From: Streptomyces xanthophaeus
GTDB taxonomy: Bacteria; Actinomycetota; Actinomycetes; Streptomycetales; Streptomycetaceae
Length of the DNA: 64,000 nucleotides
NCBI RefSeq assembly: GCF_030440515.1
Contig: NZ_CP076543.1
Location: 310,001 to 374,000 of the forward strand
Reading direction: 5' to 3'
Below the pieces are notes generated by a model, which worked only from the letters and a program-made list of their open reading frames with translations, was not told where the DNA came from and did not search any database. Numbering within the stretch: the first letter of the stretch is position 1; each line of letters starts with the position of its first letter. Positions 33,569 through 44,368 of the stretch are shown one piece after another. The position numbers were made by a program, and so were the translations under genes.

Positions 33569-35080
33569 TCAGCGGCGGGTGAGCCTGAGCCGGATGCCCT
33601 GCGGATCGAGCGTCGCCGGGAGCGGTCCCACCGGGTCCAGCACCGGCCGGGTGCCTGTGACCCGATGGCCGCGCAGCACCTCGGCACAGAGCGCGGCGGT
33701 GGCCATCAGGCCGAGCTGGTCGCCCGGGCAGCGGCCGCCGCCGTGGCTGAAGGGCGCCATCCGGATGTCCTGGTCCGCTCCCGGGTTCTTCCACCGGCCG
33801 GGCACGAACACGTGCGCGGCCGGTACCCGTTCGGGATCGCGCTGATGGAACGCGGCGGGCACCAGCACCGAGGTGCCGGCCGGGTAGCGCACGCCCCGCC
33901 ATTCGGTCTCGGCGCGGGTGACGCGGATCAGGTCGGGCACCACCGGGTACAGCCGCAGGGACTCCCGGACGCAGGCCCGCAGCCGGGGCAGTTCGCCCCG
34001 GTCCGCACCGGCGGCGGCTTCGGCGGCCGCCTCGGCCGTGGCCAGGTCCTGCTCCGCGGGGTGCGCCCCGAGCAGGAGCAGGGTGCGCAACAGGGTGTCC
34101 GGGACGGCGTCCATGGCCAGCAGCCAGTGCTGGGCCTGGCCGACGGGGTCGAAGGTGCCGGCCGGATCGGCGTGGCGGGCGGCCCGCCCGACGAGGGTGT
34201 CGACGCCGGCCCGGGCGGCGTACTCCTCGATGCGGGCGCGGGCCCTGTCGTGCACGGAGCGCAGGGAGCGCGCCCGGCCACCGCGCGAACTCCTGCTCTC
34301 GGCGCGCAGCTGGGTGAGCCATCCGCTCAGCTCCTCGTCCGCGGCTGCCGCGTCGCCGAGCACGATCCGCCGGGCGGCGCGGTGCACGGCGTACCGGGCG
34401 CGGGCGAGGTCGAGGGTGACAACGCCGGAGGCGGGGGCGGTCAGGTGCCGGGCCTCCTCGGCGAGGGCCGCGAGGAAGGTCCCGCAGGAGGGGTGCACGG
34501 GCCGGCCCGCGGCCAGCACCTCGGCGCTGACCTCGCGTCGCTCCGCACGGAGCTCGCTGCGGGAGCAGCCGGAGTCGGCGGGCTCCTCGGGGTTCAGGCC
34601 CCGGCACTTGTCCGGCGGGGCGGCCGCGAGGAGGCTGACTGGTTCGGCGTAGAAGCGGCGCAGGTCCTGCGCGTCGAGGAGGACGAGGACGGTCCGCCCG
34701 GAGCGGGTGCGGACCAGGGCGGGCGCGTCCCCGTGGCGTGCGCGCAGGGCACGCAGCGCGGCGGCGGAGGTGCGCACCTCGCCGGGGCGGGGCCGGGTCA
34801 GTCCGCGCAGCAGGACCCCGAAGCCGGCGAGGGCCGTCCGAGCGGTGGTTTGCCCGACCGGGGCCTGGGCCGGGGCGGGGGCCGCGTACCGCAGCGATCG
34901 CTTTACGGGCGTCCGCCGGCCGGGGGCTCCCGCGCCCAGCCCGGGCACGGCCGGCCCGCGGTCCGCGAGCGGTGCCTCACCGCGGGGTGACCGACCGGCT
35001 CGCTCGGGGCGGCGGCGGGCGGCGAGGGCCCGTACCCGGGCTCGGAGCCCGTCGAGGGCGGCCCCTTGGACCGTACGCAT
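33569..35080 (-). CDS. Cytochrome P450, atypical
   Basis: A 503-residue P450. The haem-binding loop APFSHGGGRCPG contains the Cys ligand (C451), and the K-helix ExxR is present in CVRESLRLYP. The PERF-like region is FVPGRWKNPGADQD. The I-helix segment WLLAMDAVPDTLLRTLLLL lacks the usual AGxE/DT motif for oxygen activation, which suggests unusual chemistry such as peroxide use. The N terminus carries about 100 extra Arg/Ala/Pro-rich residues before the conserved core, longer than normal for soluble bacterial P450s. GGAGG lies seven bases upstream of the ATG. No ferredoxin or reductase gene is nearby. Confidence 0.85.
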   Translation of the reverse strand: MRTVQGAALDGLRARVRALAARRRPERAGRSPRGEAPLADRGPAVPGLGAGAPGRRTPVKRSLRYAAPAPAQAPVGQTTARTALAGFGVLLRGLTRPRPGEVRTSAAALRALRARHGDAPALVRTRSGRTVLVLLDAQDLRRFYAEPVSLLAAAPPDKCRGLNPEEPADSGCSRSELRAERREVSAEVLAAGRPVHPSCGTFLAALAEEARHLTAPASGVVTLDLARARYAVHRAARRIVLGDAAAADEELSGWLTQLRAESRSSRGGRARSLRSVHDRARARIEEYAARAGVDTLVGRAARHADPAGTFDPVGQAQHWLLAMDAVPDTLLRTLLLLGAHPAEQDLATAEAAAEAAAGADRGELPRLRACVRESLRLYPVVPDLIRVTRAETEWRGVRYPAGTSVLVPAAFHQRDPERVPAAHVFVPGRWKNPGADQDIRMAPFSHGGGRCPGDQLGLMATAALCAEVLRGHRVTGTRPVLDPVGPLPATLDPQGIRLRLTRR

Positions 35081-35170
35081 CCGTGCACCTCCGCGGCGGG
35101 AGCGACAACGCTCGGCGACAACGGCATCACCGTACGTCCCACCTGCGCACTCCGCGCCCCGAGGACCTCG

Positions 35171-35680
35171 TCAGGGGTCCAGCCCGACCAGCAGCGCCGC
35201 GATGTCCAGCCCGGCGGTGAGGTAGGAGGTGAAGGCCTCGTTGTGCAGGGCCCATGGCGAGCGGCCGCGGCGCACACGGGCGATGGCCTCGGCGGGTGTC
35301 AGTCCCCGGTCGACGAGGCACTGGGCGACGACGAGACCGGACCTGTTGTAGCCCGAGTGGCAGCGGACCAGTGTGGTGAGGCCCGAGTCGAGGGCCAGTC
35401 CCGCGGTGCGGGCCAGGCGCTGGACGTCGTGGAGCTGGCCGGGGGTGAGCTCGGCGTCCGGCATCTCCGCCACGACGTGCTCGGCCCGTGGTCCCGGGCC
35501 GTGGCCGGTCCGGGTGAAGAGGCTGATGACGAGGTCGAACTCGTCCTCCACGACGACGGGCCACAGTTCACCGGCCGGATCGGTCCAGTAGTGGCCGCCC
35601 ATCCACAGGCCCGGTGCGATCTCGTCCCACGGGGAAGTCGGCCCGGGTACGTCCCGGTCGCGCCGGCGGGTCTTCTTCAT
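35171..35680 (-). CDS. Dual-specificity/tyrosine-type protein phosphatase
   Basis: A 169-residue phosphatase. The signature VRCHSGYNRSGLVVAQ is the C(x)5R loop near residues 108-117, and the general acid is probably an Asp in EMPDAEL. IAPGLWMGGHYW resembles the start of dual-specificity phosphatase domains. It may act on phosphorylated proteins or lipids. ATG at 35680. It is upstream of the P450 gene in the same direction, with 90 bp between, so co-transcription is uncertain. Confidence 0.85.
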   Translation of the reverse strand: MKKTRRRDRDVPGPTSPWDEIAPGLWMGGHYWTDPAGELWPVVVEDEFDLVISLFTRTGHGPGPRAEHVVAEMPDAELTPGQLHDVQRLARTAGLALDSGLTTLVRCHSGYNRSGLVVAQCLVDRGLTPAEAIARVRRGRSPWALHNEAFTSYLTAGLDIAALLVGLDP

Positions 35681-35742
35681 ACGGGCTTCATACGGGCCGC
35701 GACCTCCTGGGGACGGCCTTCAGGATCTCACACAACAGACCG

Positions 35743-36498
35743 TCATTCAGGGGTAGTTGAAGCGAAGGCCGCTTCGCGGAAGGCGGTGCGCGGCGTGCCT
35801 CGCCCGGCGGTCGGCAGGAGGACCGCCCAGCAGCGGTGCCGGGGGGAGATCCAGAGGGCCGCGCCGCCGTCCTGCGGGGCGTGGTGGGTCCAGACCCCGT
35901 GCGAGGCGGGGTCCCAGAGCAGGCCGCGGGCGGGGGTGAGTTCACCGGTGCGGATCCGGAGCGACTCGGTGGTCCAGGCGCGGCTGATGCCCGCCGGGGC
36001 CGACGGCTCCGCCGGGTCCAGGAGGCGGCACAGGAAGCGGACGAGGTCAGCGAGGGGCGCGCGAAGGGTGCCGTCGGCGAAGTGGGTGCCGGTCATCCCC
36101 AGGGGGTGCCAGACCCGGGTGGCCGCGAGGTCGGCGAGCGGGCTGCCGGAGAGCTGCTCGGCGAGGCGGGCGAGGTAGATGAGGGCGGCGGTCCCGCCCG
36201 GGTGCGTGAGGAGGTGGTGGGCGGTGGTCCCGGCGGGGACGCCCTCCGCGGCCGTGTCCCCGTAGGCGGCGAGCGGCGTGTGCAACCGCAGCGCGCCCTC
36301 GTCGACGAGGCTGCCGATGACCGGCCAGAGCACGAGGACGGCGGCAAGGCCGTCCACGTCGAAGGCGGCGTCGGCCGGGTGCTCGCCGTCCGAGCCCGCG
36401 TGCGGGCCCTCGGGGCCGCCGACGGCCCACACCGCCCCGGGGTCGGTGGACTCCACGAGGGCCCGGACGGCGGTGGCCTGGTCGCACAGGGAGGTCAT
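35743..36498 (-). CDS. Beta-lactamase-fold (class C/serine hydrolase-like) protein lacking SxxK
   Basis: A 251-residue protein related to class C beta-lactamase-like serine hydrolases. The order of elements is kept: LWPVIGSLVDEGALRLHTPLAAYG, TTAHHLLTHPGGTAALIYLARL, DLAATRVWHPLGMTGTHF (quoted in pieces). The nucleophile motif, normally FDLxSLTKV, reads FDVDGLAAV, so Ser becomes Gly (residue 50) and Lys becomes Ala (53), and the YxN motif is not visible. It is shorter than the usual family members. Hydrolysis by the normal mechanism looks impossible. It may be a binding protein or a pseudoenzyme. Confidence 0.75.
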   Translation of the reverse strand: MTSLCDQATAVRALVESTDPGAVWAVGGPEGPHAGSDGEHPADAAFDVDGLAAVLVLWPVIGSLVDEGALRLHTPLAAYGDTAAEGVPAGTTAHHLLTHPGGTAALIYLARLAEQLSGSPLADLAATRVWHPLGMTGTHFADGTLRAPLADLVRFLCRLLDPAEPSAPAGISRAWTTESLRIRTGELTPARGLLWDPASHGVWTHHAPQDGGAALWISPRHRCWAVLLPTAGRGTPRTAFREAAFASTTPE

Positions 36499-36619
36499 GG
36501 TCGCCCACGTTAACGAGCCGGGCGCCGCCCTGGTGGCAGGCCGCCGCGAGGTGCGGGCTGCCGCCACCCGAATGCCCGCGCGGCGGGAAGGGGCGGGAAG
36601 GAGCAGGAGGGAGCAGGAA

Positions 36620-36649
36620 GGGGCGGGGCGCCCACAGGCACCCCGCCCC
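36620..36649. terminator. Probable terminator after the subtilase gene
   Basis: GGGGCGGGG and CCCCGCCCC form a 9-bp stem around a 12-base loop, 17 bp beyond the stop codon of the leftward subtilase gene. Purine-rich GGGAAGGGGCGGGAAGGAGC repeats lie next to it. Confidence 0.6.
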
Positions 36650-36666
36650 GTGTTCTACCGGCCGGG

Positions 36667-39600
36667 CTAGCTCTTGTCCGGGCGGTCGGTCACCCGCAGG
36701 GTGTTCAGCAGGGGCTTGCCGAATCCGCTGTGCGTGACGAAGCGGACGTTGAGGACCCCGTCCGTGACCGTGACCGTGTACGTACGGGTCAGGGCCTTGT
36801 AGGTGCCCGCCTCCAGGGAGATGTCCAGGGAGGGCAGGACCTGCGTGCCCTCGGCCAGGACGTCGAAGACGCGCTTGTTGGGCTTGGTGGAGGAAAGTTC
36901 GGCGAAGCCGAGCTCCACCGTGTACGTACCGTTCGGCACGTTGTCGAAGCGGTACTCGTACATGCCCTCACGGGCGTTGCGGAAGAGCCGCTGCTCGTCC
37001 GTGCCGGCGATGGTGCGGCCCGTGGCCTCCACGGTGCTGTTGCCCTGGTAACCGTACGAGCCGGGCGTGTACTTGCGGTCCGGGGACCAGGCGTCACCCA
37101 GGCCGTCCGTGGTGGTGTAGCCGGATCCCGCGTCCAGGCCGACCTGGTAGCGCGGGACGACGACCTTGACCGGGACGGAGAGCACCGGGGTCCGGCCGCT
37201 CGCCGAGGTGATCTTCAGGTCGGCGGTGAGGACCGCGCCCGGGGTCAGTCCGGTCGTGTCGACCGAAAGGGTGAGCGGGGTCTTCGCGCCGGTCGCGAGG
37301 GTGCCGGTCGCCGGTGTGGCGGTCAGCCAGGTCGCGTCTTCGGAGACCGTGAACTCCGTGCCGAGGCCCGGGTTGGTCAGCTCCAGGGTCCGGGTCCGCT
37401 GCTGGTTCGCCGGGAGGACGACCTCCACGGACGGCTTGGACGCCGTCACCTTTCCGGTGCGCAGGGACTGCGTCACCGCCGTGACGTCGGCGGCCTTGAC
37501 GTTCACCGTCGCCGTGGCGGACTCGTACTGGGGTGCCGCCAGCGAGACGGGGAGCGAGCCCGACGGGCTCTGGACGACGTATCCGCCGTCCGCCGCCGTG
37601 GTCGCCGACACCGCCGTGTCACCCGTGCCGACGGTCACCGTGGCGCCCGCGACGCCGTTGCCGTCGTTGGCGTCGAGCACCCGGCCCGCCACCACACCGC
37701 TCTTGGTGGTGCGGAAGGCGATCGAGAGGCCGTCCGTGATGACCGCGGTGTTGAAGGAGTACTTGAACGCGTCGGTGCCGGCCGCGTTCTCCACACCGAC
37801 GGTGGCCGTGGAGCCGCCCTTGATGCCGGTGCCGCCGGTCCCCTTGTAGGAGTAGGAGACGGTGCCGTCCTCGCCGATCGTGGCCGAGAAGGAGAACTTG
37901 TCGGCCTGCGCCGACCAGTGGGACACCTGGCGCCACTCGATCACGTAGCTGCGGTGCGGAGCGGTGCCGGTGACTCCGGTGAAGACGCCGGAGCCGCTGC
38001 CCGCGGCGCCGACGACGAGGTCGTCCCAGAACGGGTACAGGGCCGCGTTGGGCGTGGCCGTGCTCGGGATGTCCCCGTTGATGTCGCCGGTGTTGTTGCC
38101 GCCGAAGCTGACGGTGCCGTTGGTGCCGATCCAGGCCTGGCCGTACGTCTTGCCGTACAGGGGCAGCGGGAAGGGCAGGTCGACGCGCTCGGTGGTGTTG
38201 TCACCGGTGAGCGCGAGCTGGCGGGTGCCCTCGGTGTACGGGCGGTCGCCCGCGGCGGCGCAGGCGTAGCCGTAGCCGTCGGTGCGTTCGGGCAGGTTCA
38301 CCGCGACGGTGGTGTCGCCGGCGACGGTGACCTTGGCCGTGCCGCCGGTGACGCAGCGGGAGGCGTGGGTGGCGTTCACGTCGTACGTGCCGTGCGGCAG
38401 GGTGACCTCGAAGCGGCCCTGGGCGTCGGCGGTCGCGGTGACCGGAGTGTCCGCGATGGTGACGGTGGCGCCCGCGGCGGGGCCGGCGGCCGAGGAGACG
38501 GTGCCGGTGAGCTTGCCGGAGGCCGCCTGGGTGAGGGTGAAGTCGCCGGTGGCGGTGCCGTTCTCGGTCACCGTGGCCGTCGCGGTCTGCTGTCCGTAGC
38601 CGAACTTGGCGGCGGTCAGGGTGTAGTCGCCGACCGAGAGGGAGGCGAAGCGGTAGCTGCCGTCGGCCGCGGTGGTGGTCGTACGGTCGATCGGGCCGTC
38701 GGCGGTGATCTTCACGCCCGCGACGGGCTGGTCGCCGGAGCGCACGGTGCCGCCGAGCGCGCCGATGGCGCCGCGCGGGGCGGCGGTCACGGCGGCGAGG
38801 ACGTCGAGGCGGCCTTCACCGAAGACGTTGTTGTCGGCGGCGTTGCCGCCGCACTGGCTGCTGTCGGTGTCCAGGGCGGTGCCGTCCAGGAGCGACTCGG
38901 TCTGCGCGATGTCGCCCTCCAGGGCGGGTGCGGCGGACCAGAGCAGGGCGACGGCGGCCGCGGTGTGCGGTGAGGCCATCGAGGTGCCGGAGAAGGCCTC
39001 GTACCCGCCGCCGGGGACGGAGGAGCGGACGTTCACGCCGGGGGCGGCGATGTTCGGCTTGACGATGCCGCCGGGGCCGGCGCCGCGCGAGGAGAAGGAC
39101 GCGATGGCGTTGTTGATGTCGAAGGCGCCGGAGCTGTAGGAGCTGGCGTAGTCGCCGGGCGAGCCGGCGGTGTTGCAGCTCGGGCCGGCGTTGCCGTTGG
39201 AGAAGGCCGGGAAGATGCCGGCGGCCCGCCAGGTGTCGACGATCTGCTGGTACCAGGTGTCGCCGCCGCTCCCGCCCCAGGAGTTGTTGACGATGTGCGG
39301 GGCGAGGTCGGGGCGCGGGTTCTGGCCGCTCGGATCGGTCGGGGCGACGATCCACTGGCCCGAGGCGAGGAGGGAGGCCTCGGAGCAGGAGTTCGACTCG
39401 CAGCCCTTGGCCGCGATCCACTTGGCGCCGGGGGCCACGCCGATCTTGTTGGCGCCGCCGTCGTCGCCGACCATCGTGCCCATCGTGTGGGTGCCGTGGT
39501 CGTTGTTGTCGCAGGGTGCCGCGGTGGTGCACACGCCCGCGGGGTCGAACCAGTTGTAGGCGTGGTCGTAGGTGCCGTCCGCCTTCTTGCCGCGGTACTG

Positions 39601-40275
39601 GTTGTTCACGGCCGGGTGGGTGTAGTCCACGCCGCTGTCGATGTTGGCGACGACGATGCCCTCGCCGCGCACCCCGACCTGGTCCCAGACCTGCGGGGCC
39701 TTGATCCGGTCGATGTTCCACTCGATGGCGTCGGCGACGGCCTTCTCCCGCTTGCCCTCGGTGGGCTTGGGGAGGGCGACCTTGTCGTCGGCGTCGATCC
39801 GGGCGACCTCGGGGCGCTGGGCGAGGGTCCCGGCGAGCTTCTGGCTGCCGACGACGCGCACGGCGTTCACGATCCAGTACGAGGTGTACTCGGCGCCGGC
39901 GCCCTGCAGGGCCTTGACGACCTCGGCCTGGCTGCGCGCGGCGTGGTCCTTCTTGATCCGCAGAACCGTTTCAGCCTTGGCGGCGCGGGTCTGCTGCTTC
40001 CCCGCGGCGGTGAGGTCGGCGGCGCTGTCGAGGTAGACCCAGAAGGCCGCCTTGGCGGACTCGTCGAGCTGGGCGCGGAGCTTGGGCTCGATCTTGCGCT
40101 CGGCCGCGGTCGGGGCGGCGGGGCCGGGGTCCGGCGCGGCCGCGGCGACGCCCGCGCCGATCGGCAGGAGCAGGACCGAGGTGAGGGCGGCGAGCGCCGT
40201 GCGTAAGGACCGTGCGGGCCTTGCCGACCTTGTGGGCCGTAAGGCTCGTGGGGACCGGTTGTCGCGTTGGGCCAC
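36667..40275 (-). CDS. Large secreted S8 subtilisin-like peptidase with CNA-B/carboxypeptidase-regulatory-like and malectin-like domains
   Basis: A 1202-residue exoprotease. Signal peptide (LRTALAALTSVLLLPIGAGV), I9-type propeptide (about 55-170), S8 catalytic domain with D213 (NIDSGVDYTHP), H260 (NNDHGTHTMG), Asn in HIVNNSWGG and S432 (FSGTSMASPH). Then come several beta-sandwich repeats of the carboxypeptidase regulatory type (GVKITADGPIDRTTTTAADGSYRF, in part; AGRVLDANDGNG), a section with PLYGKTYGQAWIGTNG, and a C-terminal malectin-like domain (YQVGLDAGSGYTTTDGLGDAW in part, ending LLNTLRVTDRPDK). The GTG at 40275 is chosen: GAGGAG lies seven bases upstream. It resembles bacillopeptidase F-type enzymes. 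Confidence 0.9.
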   Translation of the reverse strand: MAQRDNRSPRALRPTRSARPARSLRTALAALTSVLLLPIGAGVAAAAPDPGPAAPTAAERKIEPKLRAQLDESAKAAFWVYLDSAADLTAAGKQQTRAAKAETVLRIKKDHAARSQAEVVKALQGAGAEYTSYWIVNAVRVVGSQKLAGTLAQRPEVARIDADDKVALPKPTEGKREKAVADAIEWNIDRIKAPQVWDQVGVRGEGIVVANIDSGVDYTHPAVNNQYRGKKADGTYDHAYNWFDPAGVCTTAAPCDNNDHGTHTMGTMVGDDGGANKIGVAPGAKWIAAKGCESNSCSEASLLASGQWIVAPTDPSGQNPRPDLAPHIVNNSWGGSGGDTWYQQIVDTWRAAGIFPAFSNGNAGPSCNTAGSPGDYASSYSSGAFDINNAIASFSSRGAGPGGIVKPNIAAPGVNVRSSVPGGGYEAFSGTSMASPHTAAAVALLWSAAPALEGDIAQTESLLDGTALDTDSSQCGGNAADNNVFGEGRLDVLAAVTAAPRGAIGALGGTVRSGDQPVAGVKITADGPIDRTTTTAADGSYRFASLSVGDYTLTAAKFGYGQQTATATVTENGTATGDFTLTQAASGKLTGTVSSAAGPAAGATVTIADTPVTATADAQGRFEVTLPHGTYDVNATHASRCVTGGTAKVTVAGDTTVAVNLPERTDGYGYACAAAGDRPYTEGTRQLALTGDNTTERVDLPFPLPLYGKTYGQAWIGTNGTVSFGGNNTGDINGDIPSTATPNAALYPFWDDLVVGAAGSGSGVFTGVTGTAPHRSYVIEWRQVSHWSAQADKFSFSATIGEDGTVSYSYKGTGGTGIKGGSTATVGVENAAGTDAFKYSFNTAVITDGLSIAFRTTKSGVVAGRVLDANDGNGVAGATVTVGTGDTAVSATTAADGGYVVQSPSGSLPVSLAAPQYESATATVNVKAADVTAVTQSLRTGKVTASKPSVEVVLPANQQRTRTLELTNPGLGTEFTVSEDATWLTATPATGTLATGAKTPLTLSVDTTGLTPGAVLTADLKITSASGRTPVLSVPVKVVVPRYQVGLDAGSGYTTTDGLGDAWSPDRKYTPGSYGYQGNSTVEATGRTIAGTDEQRLFRNAREGMYEYRFDNVPNGTYTVELGFAELSSTKPNKRVFDVLAEGTQVLPSLDISLEAGTYKALTRTYTVTVTDGVLNVRFVTHSGFGKPLLNTLRVTDRPDKS

Positions 40276-40439
40276 GTGTTGTCTCCTCGTACGCCGTGTG
40301 CGGGTTGTGCGGGAAGGGTGCGCGTGACGTGCGCGGGTCATGGTGAAGGAGGCGTCATGCTCATTACAAGGGGGGCTTTTCGGCCGTCCTGCAGCTCGCC
40401 CCGGTGGCCCGTACCGGCCGCGCGGGCCAGCCTGAAGAC

Positions 40440-41921
40440 ATGACTGCGCCCGCCGTGCCGTCCGGAGCCGGTGTCCCGATCGCGTCCGCGCGTGGCCGGT
40501 GGATCCTGCTGACCACCGTGCTCGGGTCGACCATGGCCATGCTGGACGGGACCGTGGTGAACGTGGCGCTGCCGCGCATCGGGGAGGATCTCGACGCCGA
40601 CCTGGCGGTGCTCCAGTGGACGGTGAACGCCTATCTGCTGACCCTGGCCGGGCTGATCCTGGTCGGCGGGTCGCTGAGCGACCGCTTCGGGCGGCGCCGG
40701 ATCTTCGTGCTCGGCGTGGTGTGGTTCGCGATCGGCTCGCTGCTGTGCGGCATCGCGCCGAACGCCGGGGTGCTGATCGCCGCGCGGGCCCTGCAGGGCA
40801 TCGGCGGGGCGCTGCTGGCGCCCGGCTCCCTGGCCCTGATCCAGGCGTCCATCCGCGCCGATGACCGGGGGCGGGCCATCGGCCTGTGGTCGGGGCTCGG
40901 CGGGGTGGGCGCGGCCGTGGGACCGTTCCTCGGCGGCTGGCTGGTGGACGGGCCGGGCTGGCGGTGGGTGTTCCTGCTGAACGTCCCGCTGGCCGCGGTG
41001 TGCGTGCCGGTCGCGCTGCGGCACGTACCGGAGTCGCGGGACCCGCAGGCGCACGGGCGGTTCGACGTGGCCGGGGCGGCGCTCGGCGCGAGCGCCCTGG
41101 GGCTGGTCACCTACGCGCTGATCGAAGCCCGGTCGGGCGCGCCGGCGGTGATCGTCGCGGCCGTGCTCGGGGTCCTGCTGGGCATCGCCTTCGTCTACGT
41201 GGAGCGGCGGCGGCCCGATCCGATGGTGCCGCCGGACATCTTCGCGTCCCGGCTGTTCACCGCGGTCAACCTGGTCACCCTGTGCGTGTACGGGGCCATC
41301 GGCGGGTTCTTCTTCCTCGCGGTGCTCCAGCTCCAGGTGGTGTCCGGGTACTCGGCGCTGGCCGCCGGGGCCTCCATGCTGCCGACGACCCTCCTGATGC
41401 TCCTCCTGTCGGCCCGCTCGGGTGAGCTCGGGGAGCGGATCGGGCCGCGCATCCCGCTCACGGTGGGGCCGCTGCTCTGCGCGGGCGGAACGCTGCTGAT
41501 GCTGCGGGTGGGGCCCGCGGCCTCGTACGTACGGGACGTGCTGCCCGCGATGGCCGTCATGGGCATGGGCCTCGTGGCCCTGGTGGCCCCGCTGACCTCG
41601 ACCGTGCTCGCCTCGGTGGATCCCGGCCGGGCGGGCCTGGCCAGCGGCATCAACAACGCGGCGGCGCGCGTCGCCGGGCTGCTCGCGGTGGCGGCGCTGC
41701 CGCTGCTGTCCGGAATGGGGCCGGAGTCGTACCGTTCGGCGACCCAGTTCGACGCCGCTTTCGGGCGGGCCATGCTCTGGTGCACCGGGGCCTTCGTGGC
41801 CGGCGCCGCCCTGTCCTGGGCGACCGTACGCTCCCCCGTGCCCGAGGCGTGCCATCCCCAGTGTCATACGTACTGCGCGGTGACGGCCCCGCCGCTCGAA
41901 CCCCGTGAGGAGTCCGGCTGA
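40440..41921 (+). CDS. MFS exporter, DHA2 (EmrB/QacA) family
   Basis: A 493-residue transporter with fourteen predicted spans. Motif A is GGSLSDRFGRRRIF; motif C of drug:proton antiporters is seen in GLGGVGAAVGPFLGGWL; the N-terminal AMLDGTVVNVALPRIGEDL is the DHA2 signature. The substrate is likely a hydrophobic toxic compound. The start ATG at 40440 lacks a strong SD; an in-frame upstream start at 40404 is possible. It is divergent from the subtilase gene and four bases upstream of the DUF6629 gene. Confidence 0.9.
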   Translation: MTAPAVPSGAGVPIASARGRWILLTTVLGSTMAMLDGTVVNVALPRIGEDLDADLAVLQWTVNAYLLTLAGLILVGGSLSDRFGRRRIFVLGVVWFAIGSLLCGIAPNAGVLIAARALQGIGGALLAPGSLALIQASIRADDRGRAIGLWSGLGGVGAAVGPFLGGWLVDGPGWRWVFLLNVPLAAVCVPVALRHVPESRDPQAHGRFDVAGAALGASALGLVTYALIEARSGAPAVIVAAVLGVLLGIAFVYVERRRPDPMVPPDIFASRLFTAVNLVTLCVYGAIGGFFFLAVLQLQVVSGYSALAAGASMLPTTLLMLLLSARSGELGERIGPRIPLTVGPLLCAGGTLLMLRVGPAASYVRDVLPAMAVMGMGLVALVAPLTSTVLASVDPGRAGLASGINNAAARVAGLLAVAALPLLSGMGPESYRSATQFDAAFGRAMLWCTGAFVAGAALSWATVRSPVPEACHPQCHTYCAVTAPPLEPREESG

Positions 41922-41925
41922 TCCC

Positions 41926-42552
41926 GTGTGCTGGAGCGCGACGGCCGATCTGGTGGCGGGCACGGCCATCTCCGCCGCCGGGATCGTGTGCCTGGCGCGG
42001 GTACGGCGGGCGCGCGACCTGCCGGTCGCCGCGCTGCCGCTGCTGCTGGGCGCGCACCAGCTGATGGAGGCCGCCGTCTGGGGCACGGGCGGCGGCTGTT
42101 CCCCGGCCGCCACGGCCTGGGCGGTGGTCGCCCTTCCGCTGCTGGTGCTCTGGGTGCCGGCCGGAGTCCTGCTGGCGGCCGCGCCCGACGCCCGGCGCCG
42201 CCTGTGGGGGCCCATGGCCGCGGGTCTGGCCACCGCCGCGGTGCTCTCGTACTGCCTCGCGACCCGGCCGGTGACCGCCGAGATCCGGGGCCACACCATC
42301 GGCTACGGCGTGAATGTTCCGTGGATGCCGCTGGTGCTGACGGGCTACCTGTTCGCCACTCTCGGCTCCCTGCTGCTCGGGGGCGACCGGCGGCTCGGGA
42401 CCCTCGGTGTGGTGCTGGCGGTGGGGGCGCCGGCCTGCTCAGCGCTGTGGCGGCTGGAATTCGCCTCCACCTGGTGCGCCTTCGCGGCGGTCGCGTCGCT
42501 GCTGGTCTGGGGCTGGGTCCGGCGCCCGGATGCCGTTCCCCCTGTCACGTGA
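41926..42552 (+). CDS. DUF6629 family membrane protein
   Basis: A 208-residue protein with about six or seven TM spans. The N terminus reads M(GTG)CWSATADLVAGTAI, matching the MCWSA start of DUF6629 proteins, followed by LPLLLGAHQLMEAAVWG, another conserved part. Function unknown. GTG at 41926 is chosen because the family begins exactly there. It follows the MFS gene by four bases, so the two form an operon. Confidence 0.85.
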   Translation: MCWSATADLVAGTAISAAGIVCLARVRRARDLPVAALPLLLGAHQLMEAAVWGTGGGCSPAATAWAVVALPLLVLWVPAGVLLAAAPDARRRLWGPMAAGLATAAVLSYCLATRPVTAEIRGHTIGYGVNVPWMPLVLTGYLFATLGSLLLGGDRRLGTLGVVLAVGAPACSALWRLEFASTWCAFAAVASLLVWGWVRRPDAVPPVT

Positions 42553-42584
42553 TCGACCGAAAGTTACCTAGACGTATGTAGTGA

Positions 42585-44285
<1,701 letters not shown>

Positions 44286-44309
44286 AGCCGCGTCCTCCCC
44301 CCAGCGGCC

Positions 44310-44342
44310 GGGGCCGTTCGGATCTCCCGAACGGCCCCTTTT
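44310..44342 (+). terminator. Rho-independent terminator of choA
   Basis: A perfect 12-bp stem, GGGGCCGTTCGG / CCGAACGGCCCC, encloses the loop ATCTC and is followed by TTTT, 24 bp after the choA stop. It also faces the end of the convergent carboxymuconolactone decarboxylase-like gene and may stop both. Confidence 0.92.
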
Positions 44343-44368
44343 GGCTGTGTGCCGCGCCCCGCCGCCGC

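Noticed and set aside
36730..38973. A 747-codon rightward open frame opposite the subtilase
   Set aside because: The subtilase has a full catalytic triad and domain series on the other strand; the antisense has no motif.
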